The position numbers and the translations under genes were made by a program. A DNA stretch of 45,373 bases from Thermococcus sp. JdFR-02 (lineage in GTDB: Archaea > Methanobacteriota_B > Thermococci > Thermococcales > Thermococcaceae). How positions within the stretch are numbered: the first letter of the stretch is position 1; every line of letters begins with the position of its first letter. The stretch is from contig MTLP01000003.1 of the NCBI GenBank assembly GCA_002009975.1, positions 1 through 45,373 on the forward strand, in the 5' to 3' direction. The notes below the pieces were generated by a model, which saw nothing but the letters and a program-made list of their open reading frames with translations, did no database searches and had not been told where the DNA came from. Positions 1 through 8,057 of the stretch are shown in pieces.

Positions 1-66
1 TTATCGAAGCCCATGATAAGTAAGAGGAGGGCAGTCTTTAAATATTTAGCTGCTCTATCATAAAGG

Positions 67-1023
67 GTGAACTATTACGACTTCCTGTCCTTCAAGGAAG
101 AAGCTCTGAAGTACTACCCTCCGCTGGTCTACATAGCCCTGGGGATAGGTATACTTGCCTCCGCCTTCTCCGCTCTCTACATCTGGAGGAGGGAAGAGAG
201 GTACGAGAAACTCGCCTTCTACGCAGCCCTCGCGCTTACTGCAGAGCTTACTCTACTCTATGCTTTGCTGGTGAGGTACCACTTAGGCTTAGCCGGCATC
301 TCTTACATCAACCCCTTCGAAGGCGGTCGCTTCAATATACTTCTCCCCTTCTGGGTGGAAAAGGAGCGCCTTCTATTCTGGCTGTGGATCTATGCGTTCA
401 TGGTGCTATATGCATGGAGATACAGAGCAAAGACCTTCGCCTCTGCTTTAAACTTCGGCTCTCTCGCCTTCCTAATTGCGATTTTCTTCACAGGCAGAGA
501 AGAACCTCTGCCAGAGATGGCCCAGCTCACAGAGCAGTACTTGCTGTGGGAGCTTCATCCCTTTGCGGCGCCTGTCGAGCTTTTCCGCTCTCTTATAGGC
601 AAGTACTATCTGTACTCCACTTGGTACATGTGGCTCCACCCGCCCATGATATTCATCGCCTACGCCGCCTTTACTGTGAACTTCTTTGCCTGCATAGCGA
701 TGCTTCTAAAGAAAGAGGAGATATACGACAGCATCGCCTATGCGTATGCAAAGTTTGGATACCTGCTGCTCACCATAGGCATGCTCATAGGCTACCCCTG
801 GGCGCTTGAGGCTTGGCAGGGTCAGAGCTGGTGGTGGTCGCCTATAATAAGCGCCTCCTTTATGCTCTGGTTCTTTTACTCCGCCTACCTGCACGCGAGG
901 CTCTACATTAAAGATGAAAAAATGTGGCGCACAACGGCGATTCTGGGAATAATGGGTTACCTGAGCGTGATATTCGCCTACCTGGTGATCTTTCTCTTAC
1001 CAGGAGTGCACGCTTACGTTTAG
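67..1023 (+). CDS. CcmF/CcsA-like cytochrome c biogenesis membrane protein
   Basis: This 318-residue multi-spanning membrane protein resembles the core of the CcmF/CcsA heme-handling family, which helps attach heme to c-type cytochromes outside the membrane. Family landmarks visible in order are LWELHPF (about residue 160), WLHPPMIFIAY with the conserved HPPM (about 190), a Trp-rich loop SWWWSP (about 257) where the family has WAWDPVE, and a C-terminal GVHAYV like the GvvsSVHaF end of CcmF. The acidic residue of the WWD loop is not seen. It is about half the length of bacterial CcmF, as in split archaeal versions. GTG at 67 lies 22 bp after a TTTAAATA box near 37-45, suggesting a leaderless transcript. 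No CXXCH cytochrome is encoded in this window. Confidence 0.75.
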   Translation: MNYYDFLSFKEEALKYYPPLVYIALGIGILASAFSALYIWRREERYEKLAFYAALALTAELTLLYALLVRYHLGLAGISYINPFEGGRFNILLPFWVEKERLLFWLWIYAFMVLYAWRYRAKTFASALNFGSLAFLIAIFFTGREEPLPEMAQLTEQYLLWELHPFAAPVELFRSLIGKYYLYSTWYMWLHPPMIFIAYAAFTVNFFACIAMLLKKEEIYDSIAYAYAKFGYLLLTIGMLIGYPWALEAWQGQSWWWSPIISASFMLWFFYSAYLHARLYIKDEKMWRTTAILGIMGYLSVIFAYLVIFLLPGVHAYV

Positions 1024-1162
1024 AGCAGCTTTTTAGTCAGTTTCATTACAAAGCCAACGAAAACCAGCAACAGCCTTAAGGCAATAAAAAAATCACCAGA
1101 GTTCCCAGCCAGCTTAGCACCAGCCCAAGGGCGATACTTGCTACACCACTTAGAGCGAACAT
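1019..1162 (-). CDS. 47-residue hydrophobic peptide
   Basis: A short frame begins at ATG 1162 and its TAA overlaps the stop of the convergent CcmF-like gene. The product starts MFALSGVASIALG, is almost entirely hydrophobic with one long or two short membrane segments, and ends in a basic tail (KLTKKLL). This looks like a real single-pass membrane peptide rather than chance, because the hydrophobic bias runs the whole length. No Shine-Dalgarno sequence is obvious and the family is not recognised. It could accompany the cytochrome maturation gene. Confidence 0.4.
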
Positions 1163-1229
1163 CCCATTGCATATGTTTAGAAGAGAGTACCAGAGACGGA
1201 AAATGGGATATCTCTCAGTCTTCTAAAAA

Positions 1230-1547
1230 CTAATGAACTAGCTCGTAGATGTATTCGTAGAAGGCTTTGAGCTCCGGGCGGCGCTGAATAAGCTCCTTAA
1301 ATCCGTCGATTAGCATTTTCTGCAGTTCCATCTCGCTATCTGCTCTCCTTGCCCTGTTGAGTATCTTATAAACCTCTATCACAGCTGTGTTGAACTTCCT
1401 GAGAAAGGTTAATCTCGCCTCAGCCTGAACTGTTTGAGAAATAATAATGAGCTCCTTCTCTGCCAGCTCTACCGCAGTTGCGTGCAACCTATCATGTGGG
1501 TTGAGAAGCGCTATAACAAGGTTTGTATCCCAGCAGTTTATGGTCAT
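1230..1547 (-). CDS. PIN-domain-like protein, short, possibly degenerate toxin
   Basis: The 105-residue product opens with CWDTNLVIALLN, the DTN motif that starts PIN-domain ribonucleases, and has a second acidic position in SQTVQAEARL. PIN toxins are normally about 130 residues and end with further conserved acidic residues. These are not visible here, where the C-terminus reads FYEYIYELVH. The gene starts 2 nt after the stop of the upstream gene (1550-2254), so the two form an operon. The upstream protein does not look like a VapB antitoxin. It may be a truncated nuclease, a diverged PIN protein or a structural relic. Confidence 0.5.
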   Translation of the reverse strand: MTINCWDTNLVIALLNPHDRLHATAVELAEKELIIISQTVQAEARLTFLRKFNTAVIEVYKILNRARRADSEMELQKMLIDGFKELIQRRPELKAFYEYIYELVH

Positions 1548-1549
1548 CC

Positions 1550-2254
1550 TTACGCAGAGGTGAGCAAAGCCGCCAGTCCTTCCGGCACCTCGAAGCTCTC
1601 CACCTTCCTCAGCTTCCCGGAGATGACCGCAACATCATTGTAAAGCTTTTCTGGACTCTGCACACCTCTCCTTATACCCTCTACTCTGAGCAGCAGTATG
1701 AGCACGCCAAGCATATACTCCCCCTGCCGCTCAGGCGACTTCTCCTTCAGAGCCTCGTCGACGAGCATGCTCGCTAGGGCCAGGGCTTGATCAATGAGCA
1801 TCGCTTGCTCCGGTTCTTCGGTATCCAGAATCGCCTCGGAGAGGCTCTCCCTCAGAGACTCTATAACCCCGCGGCTCTTAAGCACCTGCATCCTTACAAT
1901 CTTCTCCTGCTCCTGAGGTGTCAGAATTCTGGATATCTCCTCCAGCAGGGGCAGAACATCCCTGAAGCGCCGCTCAAACACCTCCAAAATTTTGCTGTAA
2001 GATTCCAGATAAGCCCGGTAGGTAGGGTCCTCTGGCAGGCAGGTTATAAACTCCTCAATGAGGGCGTTCTTCTCTTCCTCGCTCAGGTGTCTCATCTCAA
2101 GTATCTTCCTGAACTTCCAGCCCGCATGCTTTCTCCTGAGAAACTCATAGGACGATAGGAAGGGCTTCAGCGCCCCAAGGATTATGCCAAAGATGTCGTC
2201 AAAGTAAAAGTCAAGAACCTCTCTATACCCATACCTCACCGCAGTAGCGCCCAT
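1550..2254 (-). CDS. Unrecognised helical protein upstream of the PIN-like gene
   Basis: The product is mainly alpha-helical and charged, with no signal peptide or membrane segment. The frame is open back to 2338. ATG 2254 is preferred because GGAGG at 2267-2271 lies in front of it and a TATA-like TTTATATAAA sits near 2311-2321, which places the longer start upstream of transcription. The expected length is 234 residues. The central part holds long helices rich in Glu/Leu, and no catalytic motif is visible. It is co-transcribed with the PIN-like gene 2 nt downstream, so it may be a partner or substrate of it. The GATTC promoter is absent. Confidence 0.6.
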   Translation of the reverse strand: MGATAVRYGYREVLDFYFDDIFGIILGALKPFLSSYEFLRRKHAGWKFRKILEMRHLSEEEKNALIEEFITCLPEDPTYRAYLESYSKILEVFERRFRDVLPLLEEISRILTPQEQEKIVRMQVLKSRGVIESLRESLSEAILDTEEPEQAMLIDQALALASMLVDEALKEKSPERQGEYMLGVLILLLRVEGIRRGVQSPEKLYNDVAVISGKLRKVESFEVPEGLAALLTSA

Positions 2255-2476
2255 CGTTCGGTGATGCCTCCATAGTCTTACTTCATAATCCTGAGAATAC
2301 CATTTGTCCTGATTTATATAAAAAGAGGTTAATAACACTTTCGGATGGTGTTTGTTCTAAAACAATATCGACTGAAATAAATACCACCTACAAAAAAAGA
2401 GAACCTTCTCTCTCACAATTGGTATCCGACGTTATGTTTATACTTTGTTATAGAAATGTTTAAACAGTGAGAAGCG

Positions 2477-2647
2477 ATGGACATCGAAGTACGCATGGTG
2501 TTGCAGGGTGAAGAGGTCGTTGAACGTGAGGTGAAGCGCATAGGCAACAGCGCACACGTGATGCTCCCTCGGAGCTGGATAGGTGCAAAGGTGAAGGTGA
2601 TACGCCTGAAAAAGGATACGCAGGCAGAGGATGGAGGGGAAGGATGA
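2477..2647 (+). CDS. DUF2080-like AbrB-type small protein
   Basis: This 56-residue protein contains REVKRIGNSAHVMLP followed by RSWIGAKVKVIRL. That is the signature of the archaeal DUF2080 group, small AbrB-like beta proteins often encoded beside transposons. The family probably binds DNA or acts as an accessory factor, but its function is unproven. No transposase lies next to it here. ATG 2477 follows a GAAGCG stretch with no strong Shine-Dalgarno sequence, and a TTTATAC element lies about 35 bp upstream. The stop overlaps the next gene by ATGA, so the two are translationally coupled. Confidence 0.7.
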   Translation: MDIEVRMVLQGEEVVEREVKRIGNSAHVMLPRSWIGAKVKVIRLKKDTQAEDGGEG

Positions 2648-2991
2648 AAAAAGCAAAGGCAACATGGAAATACGGCGAGGCAACCTGCTTTCAAAAGCGC
2701 TGGTTCAGCGACTTCTGCCCCGAGTGTGAAAGCTCCGAGCGCTGCTCTGCGAGGGCGTGGCTCAAATTTACGATGAAAGCGCCAGAGCTGGCGCAGATAA
2801 AGCCTGACTTCCTTCGCAGAGCAAGAACAAACTTCAGGAAGCAGCGTCCACCGCAACCTGAGCGGAGATACAAACCAAGGAAAAGATACCCCAAACGGAA
2901 GTATCCAGAGGATAATTGGAGAAAAGGCGAAAGGAGAAGCTACTCGAAAAGAAGGTGGGGAAGCGAAAGGTTGAAAAAGGGCGGAAAGTGA
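2644..2991 (+). CDS. Small basic protein with a Cys cluster
   Basis: The 115-residue product has an N-terminal Cys cluster (C15, then FCPECESSERC) that could bind zinc or an iron-sulfur centre. Its C-terminal half is very rich in Arg, Lys, Pro and Tyr (PERRYKPRKRYPKRKY) and looks disordered and nucleic-acid binding. It overlaps the DUF2080-like gene by 4 nt and is in its operon. Its TGA stop is the first part of a TGATTCC promoter element that serves the next gene. The family is not recognised. Confidence 0.6.
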   Translation: MKKAKATWKYGEATCFQKRWFSDFCPECESSERCSARAWLKFTMKAPELAQIKPDFLRRARTNFRKQRPPQPERRYKPRKRYPKRKYPEDNWRKGERRSYSKRRWGSERLKKGGK

Positions 2992-3003
2992 TTCCTTTAT
3001 AAG
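2990..3003 (+). promoter_or_regulatory. GATTC-TATA promoter, copy 1
   Basis: GATTCCTTTATAAG. It overlaps the TGA stop of the preceding gene. The next start (ATG 3049) is 46 bp away and has its own Shine-Dalgarno-like GAGGAAGG, so this copy gives a short leader. Confidence 0.7.
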
Positions 3004-3048
3004 AGACTGAATCATCAGTTGGGTGAGGAAGGCTGATAGGTGGTTGAG

Positions 3049-3918
3049 ATGCGTGCGAAGACAATAATAGGTGTCGCGCTGGCAGTGATGCTGATACTCG
3101 CAGCGCTGCCGCAGGCGTGGGCGGTAGTGGAATATAATTCATATAAACTGCAAACCAAGCTGTGCGAGAAGTACAATATACCCAAAAATGAATATGGAAC
3201 ATATAACGTCCGTGATTTGGCAGAGAAACTTGAGTCCAAGCCAGAACGAGAACTAACGGTTGAAGAGGCACAGTTTCTGCTGGAATGGTACTCTGTAAAA
3301 GCAGGACAGTCTGGAAGCGATGAACTCTTTCAGCAGAACCTCAAAAAGGCTGAGCACTACTTCAACCTGATAATGCAGAAGGATTCAGACTACGTGCCCG
3401 CTTATCTGGCACTAATGAAGACCTATGGCATTGAAGGTTCTTCTCGCAACATTCCGGAACTTGAAAAGAGAGCCTTAGAACTCGAACTAAAAACGCTTGA
3501 ATTAAACCCCGATGGCAGAATCATTGACGATGGTGGTGAAGAGAATACTTGGACATACTTATCATACGATTTAGAGAGTTTTAAGTACTCCTATGGTTAC
3601 AGTATTCCAGACGACCTCATCAAGTGGTTCCGAGAGGTTGGCACTATGGCTCAGCATGACGAGATCAAGACCAAAGAAGACTTGGAGCGCATAGGCTTCT
3701 ATGAGAAGCGCGATGAAGTGCTGAAGGCGTTGGAGGAGAAGCCACTGCTGCAGAAGGTGATGGATGCGATACCTGTGGGCACCACTCAGACGAAGGGCTT
3801 GGCTGCGGAGCTTCTGCGCATCCACAGAAACATCGCAATAGCGGCAGGTGCAATCTTTGCTTTCCTCGTATTCTTAGGTGCTCTCTGGCTCAGGCAGCGC
3901 CGTGCAGCAGCCGCCTGA
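3049..3918 (+). CDS. Exported helical-repeat protein with C-terminal membrane anchor
   Basis: The 289-residue product has an N-terminal signal sequence (MRAKTIIGVALAVMLILAAL, ending near AWA). A TPR-like helical region follows (FQQNLKKAEHYFNLIMQKD, YVPAYLALMKTYG, ELKTLELNPDG), then a membrane segment near residues 262-282 and a QRRAAAA tail. It is therefore displayed outside the cell and anchored at the C-terminus. ATG 3049 is preferred over GTG 3040 because it starts the signal peptide directly and a GAGGAAGG sits upstream. The gene is under a GATTC-TATA promoter, like the other surface proteins. TPR-like repeats suggest a scaffold role, which is inference. Confidence 0.65.
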   Translation: MRAKTIIGVALAVMLILAALPQAWAVVEYNSYKLQTKLCEKYNIPKNEYGTYNVRDLAEKLESKPERELTVEEAQFLLEWYSVKAGQSGSDELFQQNLKKAEHYFNLIMQKDSDYVPAYLALMKTYGIEGSSRNIPELEKRALELELKTLELNPDGRIIDDGGEENTWTYLSYDLESFKYSYGYSIPDDLIKWFREVGTMAQHDEIKTKEDLERIGFYEKRDEVLKALEEKPLLQKVMDAIPVGTTQTKGLAAELLRIHRNIAIAAGAIFAFLVFLGALWLRQRRAAAA

Positions 3919-3924
3919 ACTCCC

Positions 3925-3936
3925 TTTTATTTTTCA
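3925..3936 (+). terminator. T-rich terminator after the exported helical protein
   Basis: A CTTTTATTTTTC tract follows the stop at 3918 in the short gap between convergent genes. U-rich tracts without hairpins are the usual euryarchaeal terminators. Confidence 0.35.
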
Positions 3937-3972
3937 CTAAAAAAGAGAGAAGTGGAAGTTCTCGGCGTCGCA

Positions 3973-6771
3973 CTACACCGTTATGTCAGAGAATGCCAGA
4001 TACTTTTTCCCTGTCCAGTCTCCCGTAACACTGGCGCTTGAGGAGCACGGGTAGCTGCTGCACTTGTCGCAAGAGTCGCCATCATTTATCCACGCGTGCA
4101 CTATCTCACTGACCAGGCGGTTGACCTCAGCGATAATCTGCCTCGCCTGCGCGTCGGAGAATGGAGGTCTGCCGTATGGGTCCTTGGTAAGGGTATTCTT
4201 TATGTCATAGTAGACATCATTATTACCCCCCTTTTTGACCTCCCACGCGTGGCTGCACGCCTCCTGGAAGTACTGGCAGCCTGGGATGCGCTCCCTGCCC
4301 CAGTAGCCGCTGCATTTCCTGCTGATCGTACCCGTGCTTCCGAGCCATTCCATCAGCGTGGTGTCGCGGCTATCATTGGGCGGGTACGGCTCCAGCCTGT
4401 CCACAAGCACCCTTGCCGTGGCACCTGTCCACTCCTTGAAGTATATGGTCTGGCTGGAGGGGAACCCTTGGAGACCGTATTCTGTGATCCATATTTTAAA
4501 CACGTTCCTTACCAGGCCGTCCTCATAGCTGACCTCCACCTTAATCTTTCTCTGCGACTGCGGCGCAACGCAGCTCACCTGCTTGGAGCATGTCGCCCCA
4601 CCAGCGCGTGCCTCTATCGTGTGCATGGTATCGCTGCTGCAGGTTATCGTCACGCTCTTGCTGAACCTTCCCTGTGAGTCGGTGTAGGTGGTGGCGTAGT
4701 AGTTCCCGTCCACGTAGATGTCAACTCGCTGGTTAGCTGCGGAGCAGCCCTGCCCGCTCACGGAGAGGCGTCCTGAGAACATCACAGACTCGCCTGTTTG
4801 CACCTGCGTCCTGTCCACGGAGCAGGTTATGCTGAAGCTTGCGCCGCAGGTGACGGTGGTGCTCTGCACGGGAGTCACCTGTCCTGTGCTGCTCAGGATA
4901 CCCTTCACCTCGATGACGTTGCTGCAACCCAAGTAAGCGCTGTAATCGCTCTTAGGCACGTAGATGTTGAAGTTGCCTGAGGAGTCGGTGCTCACGCGCT
5001 TTCTCTCGCTGCCGTTAACGTACACGATGATGGTGCCCGCTGCGCCGTCGCCGTCGCTGTCCACGAGCTTTCCGCTGACGCTGAAGCCAGTGTCGCAGAA
5101 GCCCGAGGTGTCCCAGGTGACATTCCTGAGCGAGGGATTGCCCCCGGGTGGATTGATAGGCACGCACTGGCCGTTCACGCAGCGGTAGCCATCAGGACAG
5201 TCGGTGTCGCTGCAGCACTGCGTCGGACAGGCGCAGTCGGTAAAGAGTCTTGAGAACAGCTCATTGCCATTGTTGGCGTCAAGTATGTAGAACCAGAATT
5301 TGCCATTGCTAGTGTAGTTCTTCTTCACGGTGATCCGAGCCATTCCGTTTGAATCGGTTGTGAAGCTGCCGTGATACCACCCGACGCTCCCATAGCCGTA
5401 CTTGTAGTCAAAGGTTTTATTCCTCGCGGGGCTGTTGGTCCAGCAGTTTGTCACGTTTACAGTAACTACTATCTCGGGCGTGCACTGCACTGAGGTATTG
5501 AAGAAGAAGTTGCTTCTGCAGGTTTTGGGTGGTGGGTTGTAGTTCGGGCACGGGAGCTGAGCCTGGGTCTCGCAGTTGGTGCCTATGAGGCAGCCGGTCT
5601 CGCAGTTCGCTCCCGGGAAGGGAGAGTCGGCGGGGGAGCACACGTTGCTCTGGATGATGTCTTTCGGCACCACGAATGTGGCAAAGTCCGGGCCGTAGAC
5701 GTAGTAGACCAGGTGGTACAGGCTCGGCTCGAGCTTTGTGCTGTCCACGTACTGGTGGTACTCCTCGAGGCTGATTTGGTGTGTTACGAACATCTCGTTA
5801 TACCGCGGATCGACGACAGCACACGGGTCCAGGCAGGTGGTGCCCACGTCGGTACCGCCAGCGCGGAGAACCTTAAGCGTCAGGTCCTTGATGAACGTTG
5901 TTTCGTCAACGTGTGCAGGCTTCCCGCTGGCATCAGTCATGTAGTCAGGCGAAGGATACGGCTCACCTTCCTGAACCCAGCTGTGCACCTTGTAGTAGAT
6001 TCGCTTATACTTCTTATCTGTGATCAGCACATTCATGCGAAGGAGCAGGTTGCCATCCGCATCAAACCGAGCGCTGAGAATGCGAATGTCCCAGCCCACC
6101 ATTCTCGTGGCGGGCGAGCAGAAGAAGCCGCCTGCTGGGGCATGAAGCTGCGCAAACGTCTGGCAGGTCTCCTCGCAGGCGCCCTGGGTGCTTCTGTAAG
6201 GGACGGGCTGACCCCAACACGTCATTGCGTTCAGGTCGCGTTCCATGCGTCTTGCTTCATCCCTGACCACCTCAACCAGAAGTGCCTGGTTGCTGTTGTC
6301 TGCTATTCCCTCATCAGCTATGCGCTTTGCCACCCGAGCCTGGAACTCTCTGGCATAGATACCAAGCCACTGGTCACGCCAGTATACGAGTTCTTTGAAG
6401 CGAACCTTTGTGTTGCGTTCGTCCAAGCGAATATGGAATTTCAGGGTCCAGTTCTGTGCTTCTGCCTCTGGTATCTGGCCGAGTCCGGCGAGGGCGAAGC
6501 TGAGCACGGCGACAGCTTTGAGGAAGCCCCTGCGGGAGAGCTTTATTCCACCATCAGCATCGTTGTTATCCACCTCCCCGTCGCCTTCACCCTTCACGTG
6601 GTGCAGGTGCACGGCGATGCCTGCCCTCTTCGCTTCAGCGATAACCTTTCTGGCGAACTCCTCATCGTCACCGTTCAGTGCAGCACGTTTAAGCGCTTCC
6701 TCAAGATGCTTGGTAGTTATAAGATTCTCTTCGCCTGTATCAGATACTCTCTCGTGCAAATTAGGCAACAT
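3973..6771 (-). CDS. Large Tat-exported, Cys-rich surface protein
   Basis: This roughly 932-residue protein carries a twin-arginine signal, SRRGFLK followed by a hydrophobic stretch and PEAEAQ. The signal begins only at residue 79, after a charged N-terminal extension predicted to be cytosolic. The mature part has an early region with paired Cys, a knottin-like Cys cluster (CPTQCCSDTDCPDGYRC), at least two Ig-like/Big-type beta domains with carrier phrases such as VSTDSSGNFNIYVP and TYTDSQGRFSKSV, and a Cys-containing C-terminus. No C-terminal membrane anchor is seen. The frame is open to TTG 6789. ATG 6771 is chosen because it lies 22 bp from the promoter box at 6793-6806. Tat export implies folding, disulfides or a cofactor before export. 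Confidence 0.8.
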   Translation of the reverse strand: MLPNLHERVSDTGEENLITTKHLEEALKRAALNGDDEEFARKVIAEAKRAGIAVHLHHVKGEGDGEVDNNDADGGIKLSRRGFLKAVAVLSFALAGLGQIPEAEAQNWTLKFHIRLDERNTKVRFKELVYWRDQWLGIYAREFQARVAKRIADEGIADNSNQALLVEVVRDEARRMERDLNAMTCWGQPVPYRSTQGACEETCQTFAQLHAPAGGFFCSPATRMVGWDIRILSARFDADGNLLLRMNVLITDKKYKRIYYKVHSWVQEGEPYPSPDYMTDASGKPAHVDETTFIKDLTLKVLRAGGTDVGTTCLDPCAVVDPRYNEMFVTHQISLEEYHQYVDSTKLEPSLYHLVYYVYGPDFATFVVPKDIIQSNVCSPADSPFPGANCETGCLIGTNCETQAQLPCPNYNPPPKTCRSNFFFNTSVQCTPEIVVTVNVTNCWTNSPARNKTFDYKYGYGSVGWYHGSFTTDSNGMARITVKKNYTSNGKFWFYILDANNGNELFSRLFTDCACPTQCCSDTDCPDGYRCVNGQCVPINPPGGNPSLRNVTWDTSGFCDTGFSVSGKLVDSDGDGAAGTIIVYVNGSERKRVSTDSSGNFNIYVPKSDYSAYLGCSNVIEVKGILSSTGQVTPVQSTTVTCGASFSITCSVDRTQVQTGESVMFSGRLSVSGQGCSAANQRVDIYVDGNYYATTYTDSQGRFSKSVTITCSSDTMHTIEARAGGATCSKQVSCVAPQSQRKIKVEVSYEDGLVRNVFKIWITEYGLQGFPSSQTIYFKEWTGATARVLVDRLEPYPPNDSRDTTLMEWLGSTGTISRKCSGYWGRERIPGCQYFQEACSHAWEVKKGGNNDVYYDIKNTLTKDPYGRPPFSDAQARQIIAEVNRLVSEIVHAWINDGDSCDKCSSYPCSSSASVTGDWTGKKYLAFSDITV

Positions 6772-6792
6772 ATCAGATATGGTATGCAATAC

Positions 6793-6806
6793 TTTAAAAA
6801 AGAATC
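6793..6806 (-). promoter_or_regulatory. GATTC-TATA promoter, copy 2 (left arm of palindrome)
   Basis: The minus strand reads GATTCTTTTTTAAA, 22 bp from ATG 6771 of the Tat-exported protein. Confidence 0.85.
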
Positions 6807-6808
6807 AT

Positions 6809-6822
6809 GATTCTTTTTTAAA
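6809..6822 (+). promoter_or_regulatory. GATTC-TATA promoter, copy 3 (right arm of palindrome)
   Basis: GATTCTTTTTTAAA. The first ATG at leaderless distance is 6850, a nine-codon frame. The oxidoreductase gene starts at 6893. Confidence 0.8.
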
Positions 6823-6849
6823 TATTTGGACCAAGAGAGACAAGAAGTA

Positions 6850-6876
6850 ATGTTCCTCTTCAGTTATTTCCGCTGA
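6850..6876 (+). CDS. Possible leader peptide upstream of the oxidoreductase
   Basis: ATG 6850 lies 28 bp after the promoter box, the usual leaderless distance in this locus, and opens an eight-residue frame (MFLFSYFR) ending in TGA. The main gene follows at 6893 behind GAGGT. It could be a translated leader, or the ATG may be chance. Confidence 0.2.
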   Translation: MFLFSYFR

Positions 6877-6892
6877 TATGAGGTTATGAGAA

Positions 6893-8047
6893 ATGAAATT
6901 AAGCTGTGCCATCATTGGTGCTGGCAACTTCTGCAAAATGGTATTGCAGAGACTCACCGGAAGATATGGCAGGTCGCTTTCTGATGAAGTCAAAGATATA
7001 TACCTGGTGGATCTGGATAGACGTGCTCTAAAGCAGAGGGGTGAGGAGTTCGGGATACCCCCACACAGGCAACTTACCCGCGTGGAGCAGCTGGGAGAAG
7101 ATGTGGACTTTGCTGTGATTGCAACACCAGCAACGGCCCACTGGGAAGTTACTAGATACACCCTAGAGAAAGGCATCCCAACATTTATTTCGAAACCTCT
7201 CGACGCTGACTTCAAAATGGCAAAACAGATGGTTGAGTTGGCGGAATCCTGTGGCACGCTCAACGCTGCAGGTTCGCAGATGCTGTTCCACCCCGCCTTA
7301 TTGCGGGCGATTGAGTTCATTCATAAGAAACAGGTAGTTATAAAACACATAACAATTAACTGGACAAAAGAGAGAGGCCCCAGAGACCATCCTATACCAG
7401 GAATTGTGTTGGAGGAAGGTCCTCATTCCGTCGGCTGTCTTTACGCTCTAAAGCAGGAGTTACCTGAACAGGTGCACATGGCCGTGCGCCGGGGCGAAAT
7501 AATCATCTCTTGGGAGAAGTGGAAGAACTACAACAACCGCATCGGTATCAGGGTGCTCGGGATGGAGGAGGATGGTAGCAAGAGATTCATAGTAGCCGAA
7601 ACTTCGAAGGCTTTCACGGCCCTCCTAAAGTACAGCGACGGAACTGTTGCCACTGTGCACATGGATTTCGAAGATCCGTGCAAGCAGCGAACTTTGAAGA
7701 TTATAGGAGAACTCGACGGCAAAAGGTTTGAAAGGAATATCGCAATCCATGTTGACATGACTGAAGTGTCGTCAAAGGACATGGACAGCGCCAGACACCT
7801 GCTTCCAGGTCTCACGGTATGGCAGGGTTTTACATCCGAAAGGAGTGGTGTTGGAAAAGTGGTGATAAGAGAGGAGTTCCCAAATGCAGACCCGCTTGGC
7901 GACCAGCTCCTCAGCTTCATTGAGTACGTCAGAAGAGGGGAGAGACCGCACACGCTGATGAGCTTCAGGGAGGAACTTGAAATCGAGAACCTTCTCCAAA
8001 CTCTCCATAACAGAGCGGAATACCCACAAATAATGGTCATCAAATGA
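6893..8047 (+). CDS. Gfo/Idh/MocA-family NAD(P)-dependent oxidoreductase
   Basis: The 384-residue cytosolic protein starts with a Rossmann nucleotide-binding motif (CAIIGAGNFCK), then DFAVIATPATAHWEV and FISKPLDADF. The latter matches the EKP-type motif of Gfo/Idh/MocA sugar dehydrogenases, with SKP in place of EKP. The C-terminal half fits the alpha/beta substrate domain. The family oxidises or reduces sugars, often in glycan or amino-sugar synthesis. Here it may modify sugars for glycoproteins of the surface apparatus, which is inference. ATG 6893 follows GAGGT 9 nt upstream. The gene shares a bidirectional promoter with the Tat-exported protein and converges on 8058-8615. Confidence 0.8.
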   Translation: MKLSCAIIGAGNFCKMVLQRLTGRYGRSLSDEVKDIYLVDLDRRALKQRGEEFGIPPHRQLTRVEQLGEDVDFAVIATPATAHWEVTRYTLEKGIPTFISKPLDADFKMAKQMVELAESCGTLNAAGSQMLFHPALLRAIEFIHKKQVVIKHITINWTKERGPRDHPIPGIVLEEGPHSVGCLYALKQELPEQVHMAVRRGEIIISWEKWKNYNNRIGIRVLGMEEDGSKRFIVAETSKAFTALLKYSDGTVATVHMDFEDPCKQRTLKIIGELDGKRFERNIAIHVDMTEVSSKDMDSARHLLPGLTVWQGFTSERSGVGKVVIREEFPNADPLGDQLLSFIEYVRRGERPHTLMSFREELEIENLLQTLHNRAEYPQIMVIK

Positions 8048-8057
8048 ACAGCTCCTT

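Larger units (their letters stand above)
6793..6822. repeat. 30-bp perfect palindrome formed by back-to-back promoters
   Basis: TTTAAAAAAGAATC, AT, then GATTCTTTTTTAAA form a perfect inverted repeat between two divergent genes. The two GATTC elements face each other 2 bp apart and the two TATA-like boxes point outward, so one regulator dimer or two TFB molecules could sit in the centre. Confidence 0.9.

Noticed and set aside
2477-2647. The DUF2080-like gene as evidence of an insertion sequence
   Set aside because: No transposase, terminal repeats or target duplication were seen nearby.
2413-3015. A 200-residue minus-strand frame
   Set aside because: It is the reverse of the DUF2080-like and basic Cys genes, which have motifs and a coupled overlap.
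5713-6810. A 365-residue plus-strand open frame opposite the Tat surface protein
   Set aside because: It lies wholly antisense to a gene with a clear Tat signal and domain structure, and its translation shows no domain.
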